DNA of 64,000 nucleotides from an uncultured Actinomycetes bacterium (lineage in GTDB: Bacteria; Actinomycetota; Acidimicrobiia; Acidimicrobiales; RAAP-2), in contig CAIKAC010000002.1 in assembly GCA_903825305.1 (NCBI GenBank), positions 1-64,000 of the forward strand. The letters run 5' to 3'. Each line of letters opens with the position of its first letter. Positions within the stretch are counted from its first letter, which is position 1. Shown here one piece after another: positions 42,961-52,876 of the stretch. The position numbers and the translations under genes are program-made. Under the pieces are notes generated by a model, which did no database searches, was not told the origin of the DNA, and saw only the letters and a program-made list of their open reading frames with translations.

Positions 42961-43946
42961 GGTTTGAAGAGGCATGCGAGGCAGTTTTTGCTCGGCATGA
43001 GACCTTTTATCCCCGCTATGGCTGGGTTAAAAAAGCAGTCGATGCTGCTAGCGCCAATAGCGATCTCTTCAATGATGAGATGGCGGTTGTCGAATTGGGC
43101 GTGGGGAAAAATATGGTTCGTTCAATTCGCCATTGGGGTCTCGCATACAAAATGCTGGCCCAAGAAAAAGAAGAGGGCCGCCGCACTCCGGCAATTATCG
43201 ATTCGACACTTGGTAGGGCCGTTTTCTATGACGCTGGCCTAGACCCTTATGCGGAGTCTCCTGCAACTCCCTGGTTATTGCACTGGTGGCTCCTGGCACC
43301 TCCATCCCTCGCGCCAGTTTGGTGGCTTACGTTTAATGAATTCCCTGGGGTGGAATTCAATGAAGCTCAGCTAACTCAGTTTTTGTTAGAGCGTTGCAAG
43401 GACTGGAATCCCTTGCCGGCGGCCATTCAAAAAGATGTCTCCTGCCTTCTCCGAATGTATGCGGCAGGCGGAGCAGCGCGAATGGGTTTTGATGACTCCA
43501 TAGACTGCCCGTCGCGAGAATTGGGACTTATTCTTCCCACCTCGGAGAGAGGAGTATTTCGGTTTTCGATCGGCGAAAAGCCAACACTTCCCGCCTTGGT
43601 CGTTGCATACGCATGCCTTGATTTCCTAGCAAGAGTTGAAGGGGAAGCTAAGACTGTCATGGTGTCACGATTGGCAACAGAGTCTGGTGGCCCAGGCAGG
43701 GCATTCAAAATCACGGAACCAAATCTCCTTAACTTGCTCGAGATAGCCGAAACCCAAATTAAGGAGATTCACCTTTCAATGTCTGCAGGAGCCCCCCAGC
43801 TCTCCATTGATGGAAACATCGCAGAAATTGGTTCGCGAGTACTAGTTCAGTGCTTGAGCCAAGAAGGCAAAGTCGATTCATTGGATCGGGTACTTTGTGG
43901 CCGCGGTTCTGACCGAGGCGCCAAATCGCAAGTGGGAGCAGCCTGA
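42957..43946 (+). CDS. sspB: DUF4007 protein, probable SspB DNA nickase
   Basis: 329 residues. The N-terminus FARHETFYPRYGWVKKAVDA followed by VVELGVGKNMVRSIRHWGLA is the DUF4007 signature (Phe-x-x-Arg-x-Gly-Trp-x-x-Lys, then the ...GVGKNMV... turn). DUF4007 proteins are the SspB component of single-strand phosphorothioation systems, which nick DNA at the site to be modified. The helical middle (LEWWLLAP-like LLHWWLLAPPSLAPVWWL) also fits. It overlaps sspA by four bases and the ATPase gene by 50 bases if that gene starts at 43897. Confidence 0.82.
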   Translation: MRFEEACEAVFARHETFYPRYGWVKKAVDAASANSDLFNDEMAVVELGVGKNMVRSIRHWGLAYKMLAQEKEEGRRTPAIIDSTLGRAVFYDAGLDPYAESPATPWLLHWWLLAPPSLAPVWWLTFNEFPGVEFNEAQLTQFLLERCKDWNPLPAAIQKDVSCLLRMYAAGGAARMGFDDSIDCPSRELGLILPTSERGVFRFSIGEKPTLPALVVAYACLDFLARVEGEAKTVMVSRLATESGGPGRAFKITEPNLLNLLEIAETQIKEIHLSMSAGAPQLSIDGNIAEIGSRVLVQCLSQEGKVDSLDRVLCGRGSDRGAKSQVGAA

Positions 43947-46900
43947 TCTCGTGACGCGGTTGATTGATCTGAAAGCACCAAAGGCAAGATTTGCCCGGTC
44001 CATCAATGTCGAGCGTGATCGTGATGGGGACGCTATTGATGGATACCTGCCAGTTGGAAGGGCGATTGATGTCATCCAACGATTTGCCACCGCATTGGAT
44101 CGTGACGACGTTGAAGTTGCCATTTCGGTCACCGGACCTTACGGGTCCGGCAAGTCAAGCTTGGCAGTGTTGCTGAGCGCACTATTGGCTCCTCGCCACA
44201 ACGCCTCTCGCCAAGCAGCTGAGGAACTTCTTGGTTCTGCCGCCCCCGAAGCGCTTGCAAACATCCAATCTGCGAGGCAAAAACTCAATGCCGATCAATT
44301 TGGCTTTATTCGTTGTGTGGCAACGGCCCAAAGGGAGTCAGTCGCGAGCACCGTGGTGCGTGCTTTGACCAACGGTGTGGCTGAGTTCGATCCGCCAAAA
44401 GCCCAAAAGCCAGCTCTTGCAAAAATTTTCAAACGTCTCGAAGACATGGCCACCGCGTTGGATTCAGAATCTGAGGAAAATCCTTCCACTCGCGACATCA
44501 GGAATGTTGTTTCGGCGCTTGGTGAAATTGCCCCCGTGTTTTTGTTGATCGATGAGTTTGGCAAGAATCTTGAAGCATTCACGGACTCCAAGAGTGATGC
44601 TGATCTCTTCTTGCTGCAAGAACTTGCTGAATGGTCACGAGGCGGCGATGGCATACCGCTAGCCCTAGTGACGTTGCAGCACATGGCTTTTGACGAGTAT
44701 GCGGATAATGCAACTGCTTCACAACGCAGGGAGTGGGCCAAGATACAGGGCCGATTTGAAGACATCCCCTTTGTGGACAGTGCAGCACAAACGCGGTCGT
44801 TAATTTCTGCGTCATTTGACTTGTTAGAGCCGAGCGTGACCTCGGCGCTCGACGAGTGGTCTCGCGCGGTGTCTCGCGATCTAGCGAATCTTGGTCTTTT
44901 AGACCTAGCGCAATCTCCCGAGCTCCTCGCTCATTGTTGGCCCCTGCATCCGGTGTCGCTCCTCGTTCTCCCAGAGCTCTGTGAGCGATATGGGCAAAAC
45001 GAGCGCACTCTCTTTTCCTTCCTCGCGGGCCACGAACCGCTTAGTGTGGCGAGCTTTCTTCGCGAACAGGTTTGGGATGGAGAAGTCGGCACGTCACTCG
45101 TTCGTCTTGATCGTCTCTATGACTACTTCATTGAATCCGCAGCAAACTTGGTATCAGTATCTGCCAACGCCTCACGATGGATTGAGATCGACATGCGGAT
45201 CCGCGACGCGACGGGCCTGAGTCAAGCATCTCAACGAGTTTTGAAAACAGTTGGCGTCCTGAACTTGGTTTCCGCTGGGGGTGCACTGCGAGCCACCTCG
45301 TCTGTGGTTGCCAACGTGGCTGCGGACGGGCGCGAAGGAACGGAAACCGCTGAGGCAATCGCTGAACGCTTAACTGAACTTGAAGGTTTGGGATTTCTAA
45401 CTTTTAGAGATTTCGCCGATGAGTATCGAATTTGGCAGGGGAGTGATTTTGATCTCAGGTCAGAGGTGGATCTCGCGAGAAGGCGACTGCAGGATGTAGC
45501 GCCAGATCAAATTCTCAACCAAGTTCTACAAATGTCACCAATGATTGCCGCTCGTCACAGTTACAAAACGGGCACGTTACGAGCATTCGAGAGGCGCTGG
45601 ATAAGCGCCCTGACTACAGAGATCGTGCCACCGGGTGCGGCTGATCGATATGACGGGCTGATTTTGTACATGATCGGGGATTCTGTTCCTTCCGACAAAT
45701 TGAATCAGAGAGCAAAGCCGGTGATGTTTGTTCGGGCCCACGGTATGGAGCGCTTATTGCAGGCTGCTCGTGAAGAAGCCGCGCTGACTCAAGTAATTTC
45801 GACGTCAGAGAGTCTTGGCGAAGACTGGGTGGCTCGCAGGGAACTGCTGGAGCGTAGGGTCGAATCCCATGCTCAGCTTCGATCAGTTTTCAACGAACTA
45901 TTTCAATCCGACCATGCCATGTGGACCTGGCAGTCCCCCGACGGAGCATGGATGGACATCACGCAAACGTCTCCGTCGGCATTGATCTCCCAGGTTTGTG
46001 ATGAGTGGTACGACAAAGCCCCGGTCATCAAGAATGATTTAGTAAATCGTCACGATCTTTCTTCACAAGCGGCCAAGGCGCGACGAGTCTTGGTGGAGGC
46101 AATGTCTTCAAAAGGTTCGCAAGAAGGCCTAGGGATCGATGGATTCGGACCCGAACGAACGCTATATCTCTCCGTGCTCCAAGAGTTCGGCTTGCATCAG
46201 ACCAAAGACGGAGAAAGCGCTTTTCGATCGCCATCTGGTGCAAACAAAACGCTTGTCCCTGTGTGGAAGCATCTTCAAGCAATTTTCAAAAAAGCGCGAA
46301 GTGAGCGAGTTCGAGTAAGTGATATCTATCTCGAACTCGCGATGCCGCCCTATGGCATTCGTGAAGGCATTGCTCCCGTCATTGTTGTGGCAGCACTGAT
46401 CGTCCAGGCTGGTGAAGTTGCTCTTTACGAGCATGGGACGTTCCGACCGGCTTTGACGAACGACGTCGTCGAACGGTTACTGAAAAACCCAGGGAATTTT
46501 GAAATCAAGCACTATGGCGCAAAGTCTGGTGTTCGTTCTGAATTTGTTGCTGCGTTGATGAATGAATTTTCGATACGTCCAAGAGTTCAGCGTAACTCCG
46601 AGCAGTTCGGAAGTGTGCTTGCAGTGACTTCCAAATTTGTGCTCACCATGAACATGCTCCCTGACTACTCAAGGAAGACCTTGAGTCTTTCGCCTCGCGC
46701 ACTTGGTCTCAGGAAGTTGATCGCTACCGCCACTGAACCTGACGAATTATTGTTCAACGAAATTCCAAAACTGTTCTTGCGCGAACCCATCGCCCCTGAA
46801 GCAAAGATCAGCGGCACGGAGCTTGCCCTGCTTGCAAAGCAGGTTCGGGAGGCATCGCTGGAATTTGAGAATGCCTTTCCCAAACTGGTAAGAAAAATGA

Positions 46901-47409
46901 AGGCAGAGGTTAAGAAGCGAATTGGGCCAGACTGCTCACCACTGCAACAAGTATTGGGTGGCAGAGCGAAGGCCATAGAAGGAAAGATTGTTGATCCTGA
47001 ACTGAGGCACCTTGTTGCCGCCCTCAAGGCTGAAATTGATGGGGAAGAGGGGTGGCTTGAATACATTGGACTTCAGGTGTCGGGTGTGCCGCCGCGGAGC
47101 TGGAACGATGTTGATGTCAATCGTTTCTTCGTTGAACTTGAACGGTTGGGGGCGGCCTTTAGGCGTACCTATGCCTTAAATACCGAGATGGCAGCGATTA
47201 CGGAAGGCGACCTCATCATTCGAACAACCTTCACCAAGCCAGGTGGGCGGGAAATGGTGGACTTGATAGCGGTCAATAAGGAAGTTCGAGCGAAAGCGGA
47301 ACCAGCGCTACAAAAGGTTGTGGCTGATTTTGCGAAGACCTTGGGCGAGAACCCCGAGGTGGCACGCATGACCTTGTTGGCGCTGTTGGCCGACCAAAAG
47401 TTTGATTGA
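43897..47409 (+). CDS. sspC: Large P-loop ATPase, probable SspC
   Basis: 1170 residues from the GTG at 43897; an in-frame GTG at 43951, just after the sspB stop, is a good alternative that removes the 50-base overlap. Walker A is TGPYGSGKSSLAVLLS (residues ~79-94) and Walker B is PVFLLIDEFGKNLE. The rest is a long mostly helical region with conserved-looking segments LFSFLAGHEPLSVASFLRE and YLELAMPPYGIREGIAPVIV (phosphorothioation-type ATPases and BREX-like large ATPases share such segments). Position between the DUF4007 nickase and the PP-loop protein makes SspC the best call. It would supply the energy and DNA remodelling for sulfur insertion. Confidence 0.78.
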   Translation: MAAVLTEAPNRKWEQPDLVTRLIDLKAPKARFARSINVERDRDGDAIDGYLPVGRAIDVIQRFATALDRDDVEVAISVTGPYGSGKSSLAVLLSALLAPRHNASRQAAEELLGSAAPEALANIQSARQKLNADQFGFIRCVATAQRESVASTVVRALTNGVAEFDPPKAQKPALAKIFKRLEDMATALDSESEENPSTRDIRNVVSALGEIAPVFLLIDEFGKNLEAFTDSKSDADLFLLQELAEWSRGGDGIPLALVTLQHMAFDEYADNATASQRREWAKIQGRFEDIPFVDSAAQTRSLISASFDLLEPSVTSALDEWSRAVSRDLANLGLLDLAQSPELLAHCWPLHPVSLLVLPELCERYGQNERTLFSFLAGHEPLSVASFLREQVWDGEVGTSLVRLDRLYDYFIESAANLVSVSANASRWIEIDMRIRDATGLSQASQRVLKTVGVLNLVSAGGALRATSSVVANVAADGREGTETAEAIAERLTELEGLGFLTFRDFADEYRIWQGSDFDLRSEVDLARRRLQDVAPDQILNQVLQMSPMIAARHSYKTGTLRAFERRWISALTTEIVPPGAADRYDGLILYMIGDSVPSDKLNQRAKPVMFVRAHGMERLLQAAREEAALTQVISTSESLGEDWVARRELLERRVESHAQLRSVFNELFQSDHAMWTWQSPDGAWMDITQTSPSALISQVCDEWYDKAPVIKNDLVNRHDLSSQAAKARRVLVEAMSSKGSQEGLGIDGFGPERTLYLSVLQEFGLHQTKDGESAFRSPSGANKTLVPVWKHLQAIFKKARSERVRVSDIYLELAMPPYGIREGIAPVIVVAALIVQAGEVALYEHGTFRPALTNDVVERLLKNPGNFEIKHYGAKSGVRSEFVAALMNEFSIRPRVQRNSEQFGSVLAVTSKFVLTMNMLPDYSRKTLSLSPRALGLRKLIATATEPDELLFNEIPKLFLREPIAPEAKISGTELALLAKQVREASLEFENAFPKLVRKMKAEVKKRIGPDCSPLQQVLGGRAKAIEGKIVDPELRHLVAALKAEIDGEEGWLEYIGLQVSGVPPRSWNDVDVNRFFVELERLGAAFRRTYALNTEMAAITEGDLIIRTTFTKPGGREMVDLIAVNKEVRAKAEPALQKVVADFAKTLGENPEVARMTLLALLADQKFD

Positions 47410-47488
47410 ACCGGTGGCAATCAGGGGTAATGTCACAGCAAGGGCCTAGGATTAATCAGGAAAAAGGTCTTTCGAAAGGGCGAAAAGT

Positions 47489-48325
47489 ATGCGAAATGTA
47501 TGCGGCATTTCAGGCGGGAAAGATTCCAGCGCCCTGGCAATTTATCTCCGAGAATCAGTTCCAGACATGGAGTACTTCTTTTGCGACACCGGAGCCGAAC
47601 TCCCCGAGACGTATGACTATCTGAATCGCCTTGAAGTCGTTTTGGGAAAACCAATTGCACGACTCAATCCCGACAAGGGTTTTGACCACTGGTTTGAGGT
47701 ATATCGAGGAACCCTGCCGTCACCTCAAATGCGGTGGTGCACGAGGCAGATGAAAATCAAGCCCCTCGAAGATTGGCTAGGGGACGATGAGGCAGTTTCA
47801 TACGTGGCGATTCGTGCTGACGAAAAAAACCGTAAAGGCTATGTTTCCACCAAGCCAAATATTTCAGCGGTATTTCCTTTTATCGAAGACGACATTGACC
47901 ACGATGGAGTCTTAAGAATCCTCGATGAGGCTGGTCTCGGGCTTCCTGATTATTACTCCTGGCGAACCCGGTCAGGTTGTTATTTCTGCTTCTATCAGCG
48001 CAAAGCCGAATGGGTCGGGCTCTCTGAGCGCCATCCTGATCTTTTCGAAAAAGCTGTTGCGATTGAAAACAAGTTGCTTGTGGACGCCGGAGATGCGGGA
48101 GGTGCTGACTACTCAGCACTGGGCATGAGGGAAAGGCAGTTCACTTGGTCGCAGGGTGAATCGCTTCTCGAGCTTGTTGGCAGGAAAGTCGAAATCAAGG
48201 CAAAGCATGAAATTGCCATGGAGCGAGCACGGGCTCGACGCAAGAACATCCCACTCATAGAAGTGTTGGCTGATGCCCTTGATGAAGATGACGATTCACC
48301 AGCTTGCGCGGTTTGTGCACTGTAA
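47489..48325 (+). CDS. sspD: PP-loop sulfurtransferase-type enzyme, SspD (DndC-like)
   Basis: 278 residues; ATG 47489 with GAAAGGG (47474-47480). PP-loop SGGKDSSAL (8-16) for ATP pyrophosphatase activity, PAPS-reductase-like core (FCDTGAELPETYDYL, PQMRWCTRQMKIKPL). Cys84, Cys164 and Cys167 (SGCYFCFYQ) are candidate ligands of an iron-sulfur cluster as in DndC; two more cysteines end the protein (ACAVCAL). The enzyme should adenylate the DNA backbone so sulfur from SspA can replace a non-bridging oxygen. It closes the modification module; the helicase gene follows after a few bases. Confidence 0.87.
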   Translation: MRNVCGISGGKDSSALAIYLRESVPDMEYFFCDTGAELPETYDYLNRLEVVLGKPIARLNPDKGFDHWFEVYRGTLPSPQMRWCTRQMKIKPLEDWLGDDEAVSYVAIRADEKNRKGYVSTKPNISAVFPFIEDDIDHDGVLRILDEAGLGLPDYYSWRTRSGCYFCFYQRKAEWVGLSERHPDLFEKAVAIENKLLVDAGDAGGADYSALGMRERQFTWSQGESLLELVGRKVEIKAKHEIAMERARARRKNIPLIEVLADALDEDDDSPACAVCAL

Positions 48326-48334
48326 GGCCTAGTG

Positions 48335-50428
48335 ATGCTTCGAGATGAACCAAGTATTCGAGCGCGGATTTACCATCTCCCACGAGATCCGCTGGTATCG
48401 GAAATCTTGGTACCCGCTATGCGACAATCTGTTTGCGTAAGAGGTGCCTTCGGATGGTTTTCCGCTGGCTGGATTCCGTACCTTGCACCAGGCCTCGCAG
48501 AATTCCTCACTCGGCCCGATAGTGATCGTTTGAAAATGGTGGTGTCTCCGGCACTTTTCCCGGAGGAGCTCGAAGTCTTGACCTCTGTTGTTGAATCTCG
48601 AGAAGTCGCCATGGTCGCCTTCTCCCGGATTCTCGAGGAAGCGGGTGGTATTAACGAAGACGTACTAGCACGACACGCCCTCGAATGTCTCGCGTGGCTA
48701 TTCGCATCCGGTCGCCTTGAACTTCGGATTGCTGTGCCGAAACCAGGCTCGAATTATCACCCCAAAATATGGGAATTTTCAGATGACTCGGGGGACGTCA
48801 TCACTGTCCTTGGTTCTGCAAACGCGACAAGCCGAGCATTTCTCGCTGCGGAACACATGCAAGTTGAATGTTCTTGGGACCGCCCACTCAATGTTGAAAC
48901 AGCGGAAAGAATGATCGACGGCTGGTGGGCGGGGGATGATGATGCACTTCAAGAAACAATTCCACTTTCAAAGGCAGTTGAGCAGCAGTTGTTAGCTGTA
49001 ACTCCCGAAACTGCGCCCACCCAACAGGATTTCCAAGATGCATGGAACATGGAGATTTGGAAAATGACATTGAGCTCAGAGACATCCTCTGGTCCGGTTT
49101 TCCGTATTCCGCCAGAACTCAAGTGGCAGACGGGTAAATACTCACATCAAGGCGAAGCTGTGATTGCGTGGGAAGCAGCAGGCAGGCGCGGAATCCTTGA
49201 GATGGCAACGGGCGCCGGAAAGACCATCTCGGCACTGATCTCAGCGTACCGAACAAGCCAAGTTCACCAAGGGCCTCTGTTTGTAATGATCAGTGCTCCA
49301 ACAGGTGCTCTTGTCTCCCAATGGGATTCAGAGTGCAGACGGTTCGGCCTCGAACCAGTCATACCTGTTGAATTTAGAGGGGTAAATCGTCGAGTGGCCA
49401 TTTCTCATATCTTTGATCGGCTTCGAAACGCGGGAGATGGACACGTCGAGGCCATGATCGTTTCCAATTCCTTGCTTCGAATGGGAGATTTCCAGGATGC
49501 AATCAAGCGTGAGGCAATAATGACGCCGGCTCTTGGGCTTCTACACATTGGCGACGAGGCACACGGCTTAGGAGCAGAAGGATTCATTTCGAATCCGCCA
49601 GACTTTTTCGAATATCGACTTGGGCTTTCAGCTACTCCTGATCGCCAGTATGACGATGATGGAACTGTGAAACTGAAGGAATACTTCGGTGAGACTGTCT
49701 ACGAATTCGGTTTGGATAGGGCAATTGGGTTTTGCCTTGTGCCCTACGACTACTTCATTCACGTCGTGCACCTCGACATAGAAGAACTTGATGAGTACCG
49801 TCGGTTAACTGCCGTTGCCATGGCTGCCTTATCAAGAGGCGACGAAGAGGCGCAAAGAAACGCTCTGATTAAGCGTCGGTCAGTAATTGAAAGTACGGGT
49901 AGTAAGATTCCCGCTCTCGAGACCATTCTGCGAGGTCAACGGCCCCGTCATTTGCTGGTATACACATCAGCAAAGAACCCTGAGCAATTGCCGATGGCAA
50001 AAAATATTCTTGACCAACTCGGAATTGATTCGGCAGTTGTAACGGAGGAGCAATCGAAAAATCCCGAACTCCTCAAATCAATCCTCGATTCATTTGCGGA
50101 GGGTGATATAGACGCTCTTATCGCCAAAAAAGTTCTTGACGAAGGCGTGGACATTCCCGCTACGCGGGAGGCAGTTCTAGTCGCTTCATCGACAGTTGCA
50201 CGAGAATGGATTCAACGCCGCGGTCGAGTCCTCAGAATGGCTCCCGGTAAGGATTTTGCGGTTATTCATGACATTGTCGCAGTTCCACCCCCGACATTGG
50301 ATTTCGACTCTGGCACATTTAGTATTGTGAGGTCTGAGTGTGATCGAGTTCGCGAATTTGCGAAATATGCTCGAAACGCTAATGATGTTTTTGGGCAAGT
50401 AGAGGAGCTCCTTAATGGCTACCAATAA
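48335..50428 (+). CDS. PLD-domain SF2 helicase of the Ssp-linked cassette
   Basis: 697 residues (ATG 48335, with AAGG seven bases upstream; GTG 48332 also possible). Residues ~60-200 form a phospholipase-D-like domain with one HKD-type motif: NYHPKIWEF then VLGSANATSRAF. Residues ~270-690 are an SF2 helicase: Walker A ATGAGKT, box II IGDEAHGLGAEG (DEAH), motif III LGLSATPDR, and motif VI REWIQRRGRVLRMAPGKD. PLD-helicase proteins are common nucleases in defence loci. Here it follows sspD by nine bases in the same operon. I take it as part of the restriction side, comparable in position to the SspFGH module known for some Ssp systems. Which of F, G or H it equals I cannot say. Confidence 0.82.
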   Translation: MLRDEPSIRARIYHLPRDPLVSEILVPAMRQSVCVRGAFGWFSAGWIPYLAPGLAEFLTRPDSDRLKMVVSPALFPEELEVLTSVVESREVAMVAFSRILEEAGGINEDVLARHALECLAWLFASGRLELRIAVPKPGSNYHPKIWEFSDDSGDVITVLGSANATSRAFLAAEHMQVECSWDRPLNVETAERMIDGWWAGDDDALQETIPLSKAVEQQLLAVTPETAPTQQDFQDAWNMEIWKMTLSSETSSGPVFRIPPELKWQTGKYSHQGEAVIAWEAAGRRGILEMATGAGKTISALISAYRTSQVHQGPLFVMISAPTGALVSQWDSECRRFGLEPVIPVEFRGVNRRVAISHIFDRLRNAGDGHVEAMIVSNSLLRMGDFQDAIKREAIMTPALGLLHIGDEAHGLGAEGFISNPPDFFEYRLGLSATPDRQYDDDGTVKLKEYFGETVYEFGLDRAIGFCLVPYDYFIHVVHLDIEELDEYRRLTAVAMAALSRGDEEAQRNALIKRRSVIESTGSKIPALETILRGQRPRHLLVYTSAKNPEQLPMAKNILDQLGIDSAVVTEEQSKNPELLKSILDSFAEGDIDALIAKKVLDEGVDIPATREAVLVASSTVAREWIQRRGRVLRMAPGKDFAVIHDIVAVPPPTLDFDSGTFSIVRSECDRVREFAKYARNANDVFGQVEELLNGYQ

Positions 50429-50666
50429 CACCGAGAGTGGAATCTCAATTAACTCAAAGGCGATCACATCTGCAGTTGATCAAATTATCCAGAAGCACTT
50501 CAGTGACATGCCTCCTGCCCTGCAGGTCTCTCTCAAGGATGCAGCCTTGAACTGTATTTCGGACGAGATGGATCATGCTTTAAATCCAAGCAATATCAAT
50601 CAGACTTTTGCGAAGCGGCTGGACCTCTTGGTCGAAGAATCTAAAAAAGCGGGGTATGGATCATGA
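50415..50666 (+). CDS. Small helical protein in the Ssp-linked cassette
   Basis: 83 residues, no family recognised. It is predicted mostly helical (AITSAVDQIIQKHFSD, LQVSLKDAALNCISDEMDHA, TFAKRLDLLVEESKKA), acidic, with no signal or membrane span. It begins inside the last 14 bases of the helicase gene and overlaps the ATPase gene by four bases (ATGA), so it is co-translated with both. This tight wedging suggests a subunit or adaptor of their complex. The function is unknown. Confidence 0.7.
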   Translation: MATNNTESGISINSKAITSAVDQIIQKHFSDMPPALQVSLKDAALNCISDEMDHALNPSNINQTFAKRLDLLVEESKKAGYGS

Positions 50667-52876
50667 AGATTCGCTTCGAGGCACTCGAGCTCGAGAACTT
50701 TGCAATCTACCCGCACGTTGAAGTTGAATTCAGCCTCGACGACGCGATGCCACTCACTCTTATTCGGGGCGAAAACAATTCAGGCAAAACAACCCTCATG
50801 CGTGCATTTATTTGGATTCTGTTCGGAGAAAGCCACGTGCCGGCCCTTGCGGATTCCACTCACCCCATCCGACCCGCATGGGCTGAACAGAAAGCAATAC
50901 AAACGAAGGGTGTACTGAAGTTTCGGGTGGAGCAACCAAACGGAGATGTTGTTCTTTACAAGCTGATCCGCAAGGGACGTACACGTGTTGAGAGTCGGCC
51001 TGGAAAGCCTGACAAAGTGATCTACGACAATGACGAATTAGACCTCTTCAGAAATGTTCCGGGGGCTGGGTTTCAAAAGGCAAATGACCGGCTAGCCGCT
51101 CTTCAACTCCGCTATTTCCCCGACGATATTCGGGAGTTCATTCTGATCGATGCCGACAAGGCGGAAGATCTCGTCGGGGGTTCAGCTGCAAATCACAATC
51201 TGCAATTAATGCGAAAGACCACCACGACAGCGGTCCGTTCTCTTTTGGGGCTCGAACCTATGCGCCGCTCTGGCGAGCGAATTCGTAGGATTGGATCTGA
51301 CTTAATGGCGAAGGCGGCCCGGAATTCTGGGGATAAGGACCTCACGCGTCTTGCTGATGAAGAAGAGAAGGTTGCGATGGCAGTCAAGGAGCAGAACGCC
51401 ATCGTTACGCAGTTGGAAGGCGAAGTTGAAAGACTGGGTAGTGAAGTTCGAGACACGCGCCTAAATCGGGACTCTCAATTCCGTGAGCATGACGAAATTC
51501 AATCGGTCGCTCGTGATCTTGAGATAAAGAAGGTAAATCGGAAAAATTTAATCGATCTCCGCACTCGGCAGATCGCTTCTCTTAGCACATCACTTTTGTC
51601 GGAACGCGGGCTGGGTCTTCTGCTCGCACCCGCTCTGGCAGATGTTGTCACCACACTCGATCCTCTCAAAATTGAGGGAAGAATTCCTGCATCTGAGATT
51701 TCACTACTTCCTCGACTTCTTAGAGATGACGAGTGTGTATGTGGTCTGAAGTTTTCTGAACATCCCGATCGAAGAGCCGAAGTGGAACGTCGCATTGAAC
51801 TCTCGAGCCCCAGAAAAGCGGAGGCGAATTTTGGAGACCAATGCCTCGAAACAGCGCGAGACATCCTCAATCGAAGCCTTGGACCCGGTGCTACCGGCTG
51901 GATTGAGGAAATTACAGAGTTTCGAACCAACCTAGGGGATACCGACCGAAAACTTTTGTCAATCGATGCTGAAATAGAGCGGCTGGAAAAGGAAATATCA
52001 GAGAAAAGCAAGTCAGAAATAGGAGTCCTCTCTGAGTTGGCAAAAGCATTTGATACCTTGACTGAGACGTACCGAGATCGTGAGCGCAAACTCGAAACTG
52101 CTCGAAGCCTTTTGAAGCAAGCTCAATCGGACCAGCGATCAGTCTCTGAAGGACTTAGATTGGCGAGGACCAAATCTAAGGATCTTGCCCATAATCAAAA
52201 TTTGGCGAAGTTTGCTGAGAACCTGGCAATTGTGATCGATGGAGCGCGGGAAATCATCGAGAGCGAAGAAGTCTCAAAAATTGATGAGACAGTCAATACC
52301 ATTTTCATGGAAGTTGTGGGCGCCACGGAAGGAAGTCTCTACAAGCACGTAGGAATAAGATCAACTCCAGAAGACCATGAAATTTTTGAGCCATATGTTG
52401 AGGGTTCTTCTGGAGAGGATCGACCTCTTTCAATTTTGAATGGAGCTTCACGACGAGCAGTTTCCACAGCAGTAGTTCTCGCACTGTCGGAGGTGACCGG
52501 CACCTCCATCCCTTTTGTCGCAGACTCACTTCTCCACGCGACGTCTGGCGCCGTAAAGCGGCGATTGGTTGACTACCTCACAAGTGGCAAACAAGTAGGA
52601 CAGCCGATCCTGTTCGCCACGCGCGATGACCTTCTCGCCGACCGAGAAAATGATGAGGTCGTCACAGTGAAGGAAATTGTGAAAGCGCGAGCAGGGAAGA
52701 CTTACACAGTCACCAGCCAAGCTGATGGCGACATTGTTAACAGGGATCTGAACGCGGAGCATCCTCAGCAGTCTGTTTTGTGTCTATGCGGACCAGATGA
52801 GTTTTGTAACGTCTGCGAGCGTAAAGGCGATGTTAAGGCAAAGCACCTCATCTCCGTGAAAGAGAGCAACCGATGA
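50663..52876 (+). CDS. Rad50/DndD-like SMC-type ATPase
   Basis: 737 residues. Walker A GENNSGKTTLMRAFIW (residues ~34-49) follows the EALELENFAIYPHVEVEFS start typical of RecF/Rad50/DndD proteins. Long coiled-coil segments (~220-300 and ~440-540) flank a zinc-hook-like CVCGLKF. The C-terminal half has a signature-like stretch RPLSILNGASRRAVSTAVVL and a Walker B region IPFVADSLLHATSG in which the usual Glu is not obvious. The end carries a second cysteine cluster, CLCGPDEFCNVC, possibly zinc-binding. DndD and related proteins couple ATP use to DNA structural change. Placed after the helicase, it is likely the motor of the restriction cassette. Confidence 0.8.
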   Translation: MKIRFEALELENFAIYPHVEVEFSLDDAMPLTLIRGENNSGKTTLMRAFIWILFGESHVPALADSTHPIRPAWAEQKAIQTKGVLKFRVEQPNGDVVLYKLIRKGRTRVESRPGKPDKVIYDNDELDLFRNVPGAGFQKANDRLAALQLRYFPDDIREFILIDADKAEDLVGGSAANHNLQLMRKTTTTAVRSLLGLEPMRRSGERIRRIGSDLMAKAARNSGDKDLTRLADEEEKVAMAVKEQNAIVTQLEGEVERLGSEVRDTRLNRDSQFREHDEIQSVARDLEIKKVNRKNLIDLRTRQIASLSTSLLSERGLGLLLAPALADVVTTLDPLKIEGRIPASEISLLPRLLRDDECVCGLKFSEHPDRRAEVERRIELSSPRKAEANFGDQCLETARDILNRSLGPGATGWIEEITEFRTNLGDTDRKLLSIDAEIERLEKEISEKSKSEIGVLSELAKAFDTLTETYRDRERKLETARSLLKQAQSDQRSVSEGLRLARTKSKDLAHNQNLAKFAENLAIVIDGAREIIESEEVSKIDETVNTIFMEVVGATEGSLYKHVGIRSTPEDHEIFEPYVEGSSGEDRPLSILNGASRRAVSTAVVLALSEVTGTSIPFVADSLLHATSGAVKRRLVDYLTSGKQVGQPILFATRDDLLADRENDEVVTVKEIVKARAGKTYTVTSQADGDIVNRDLNAEHPQQSVLCLCGPDEFCNVCERKGDVKAKHLISVKESNR

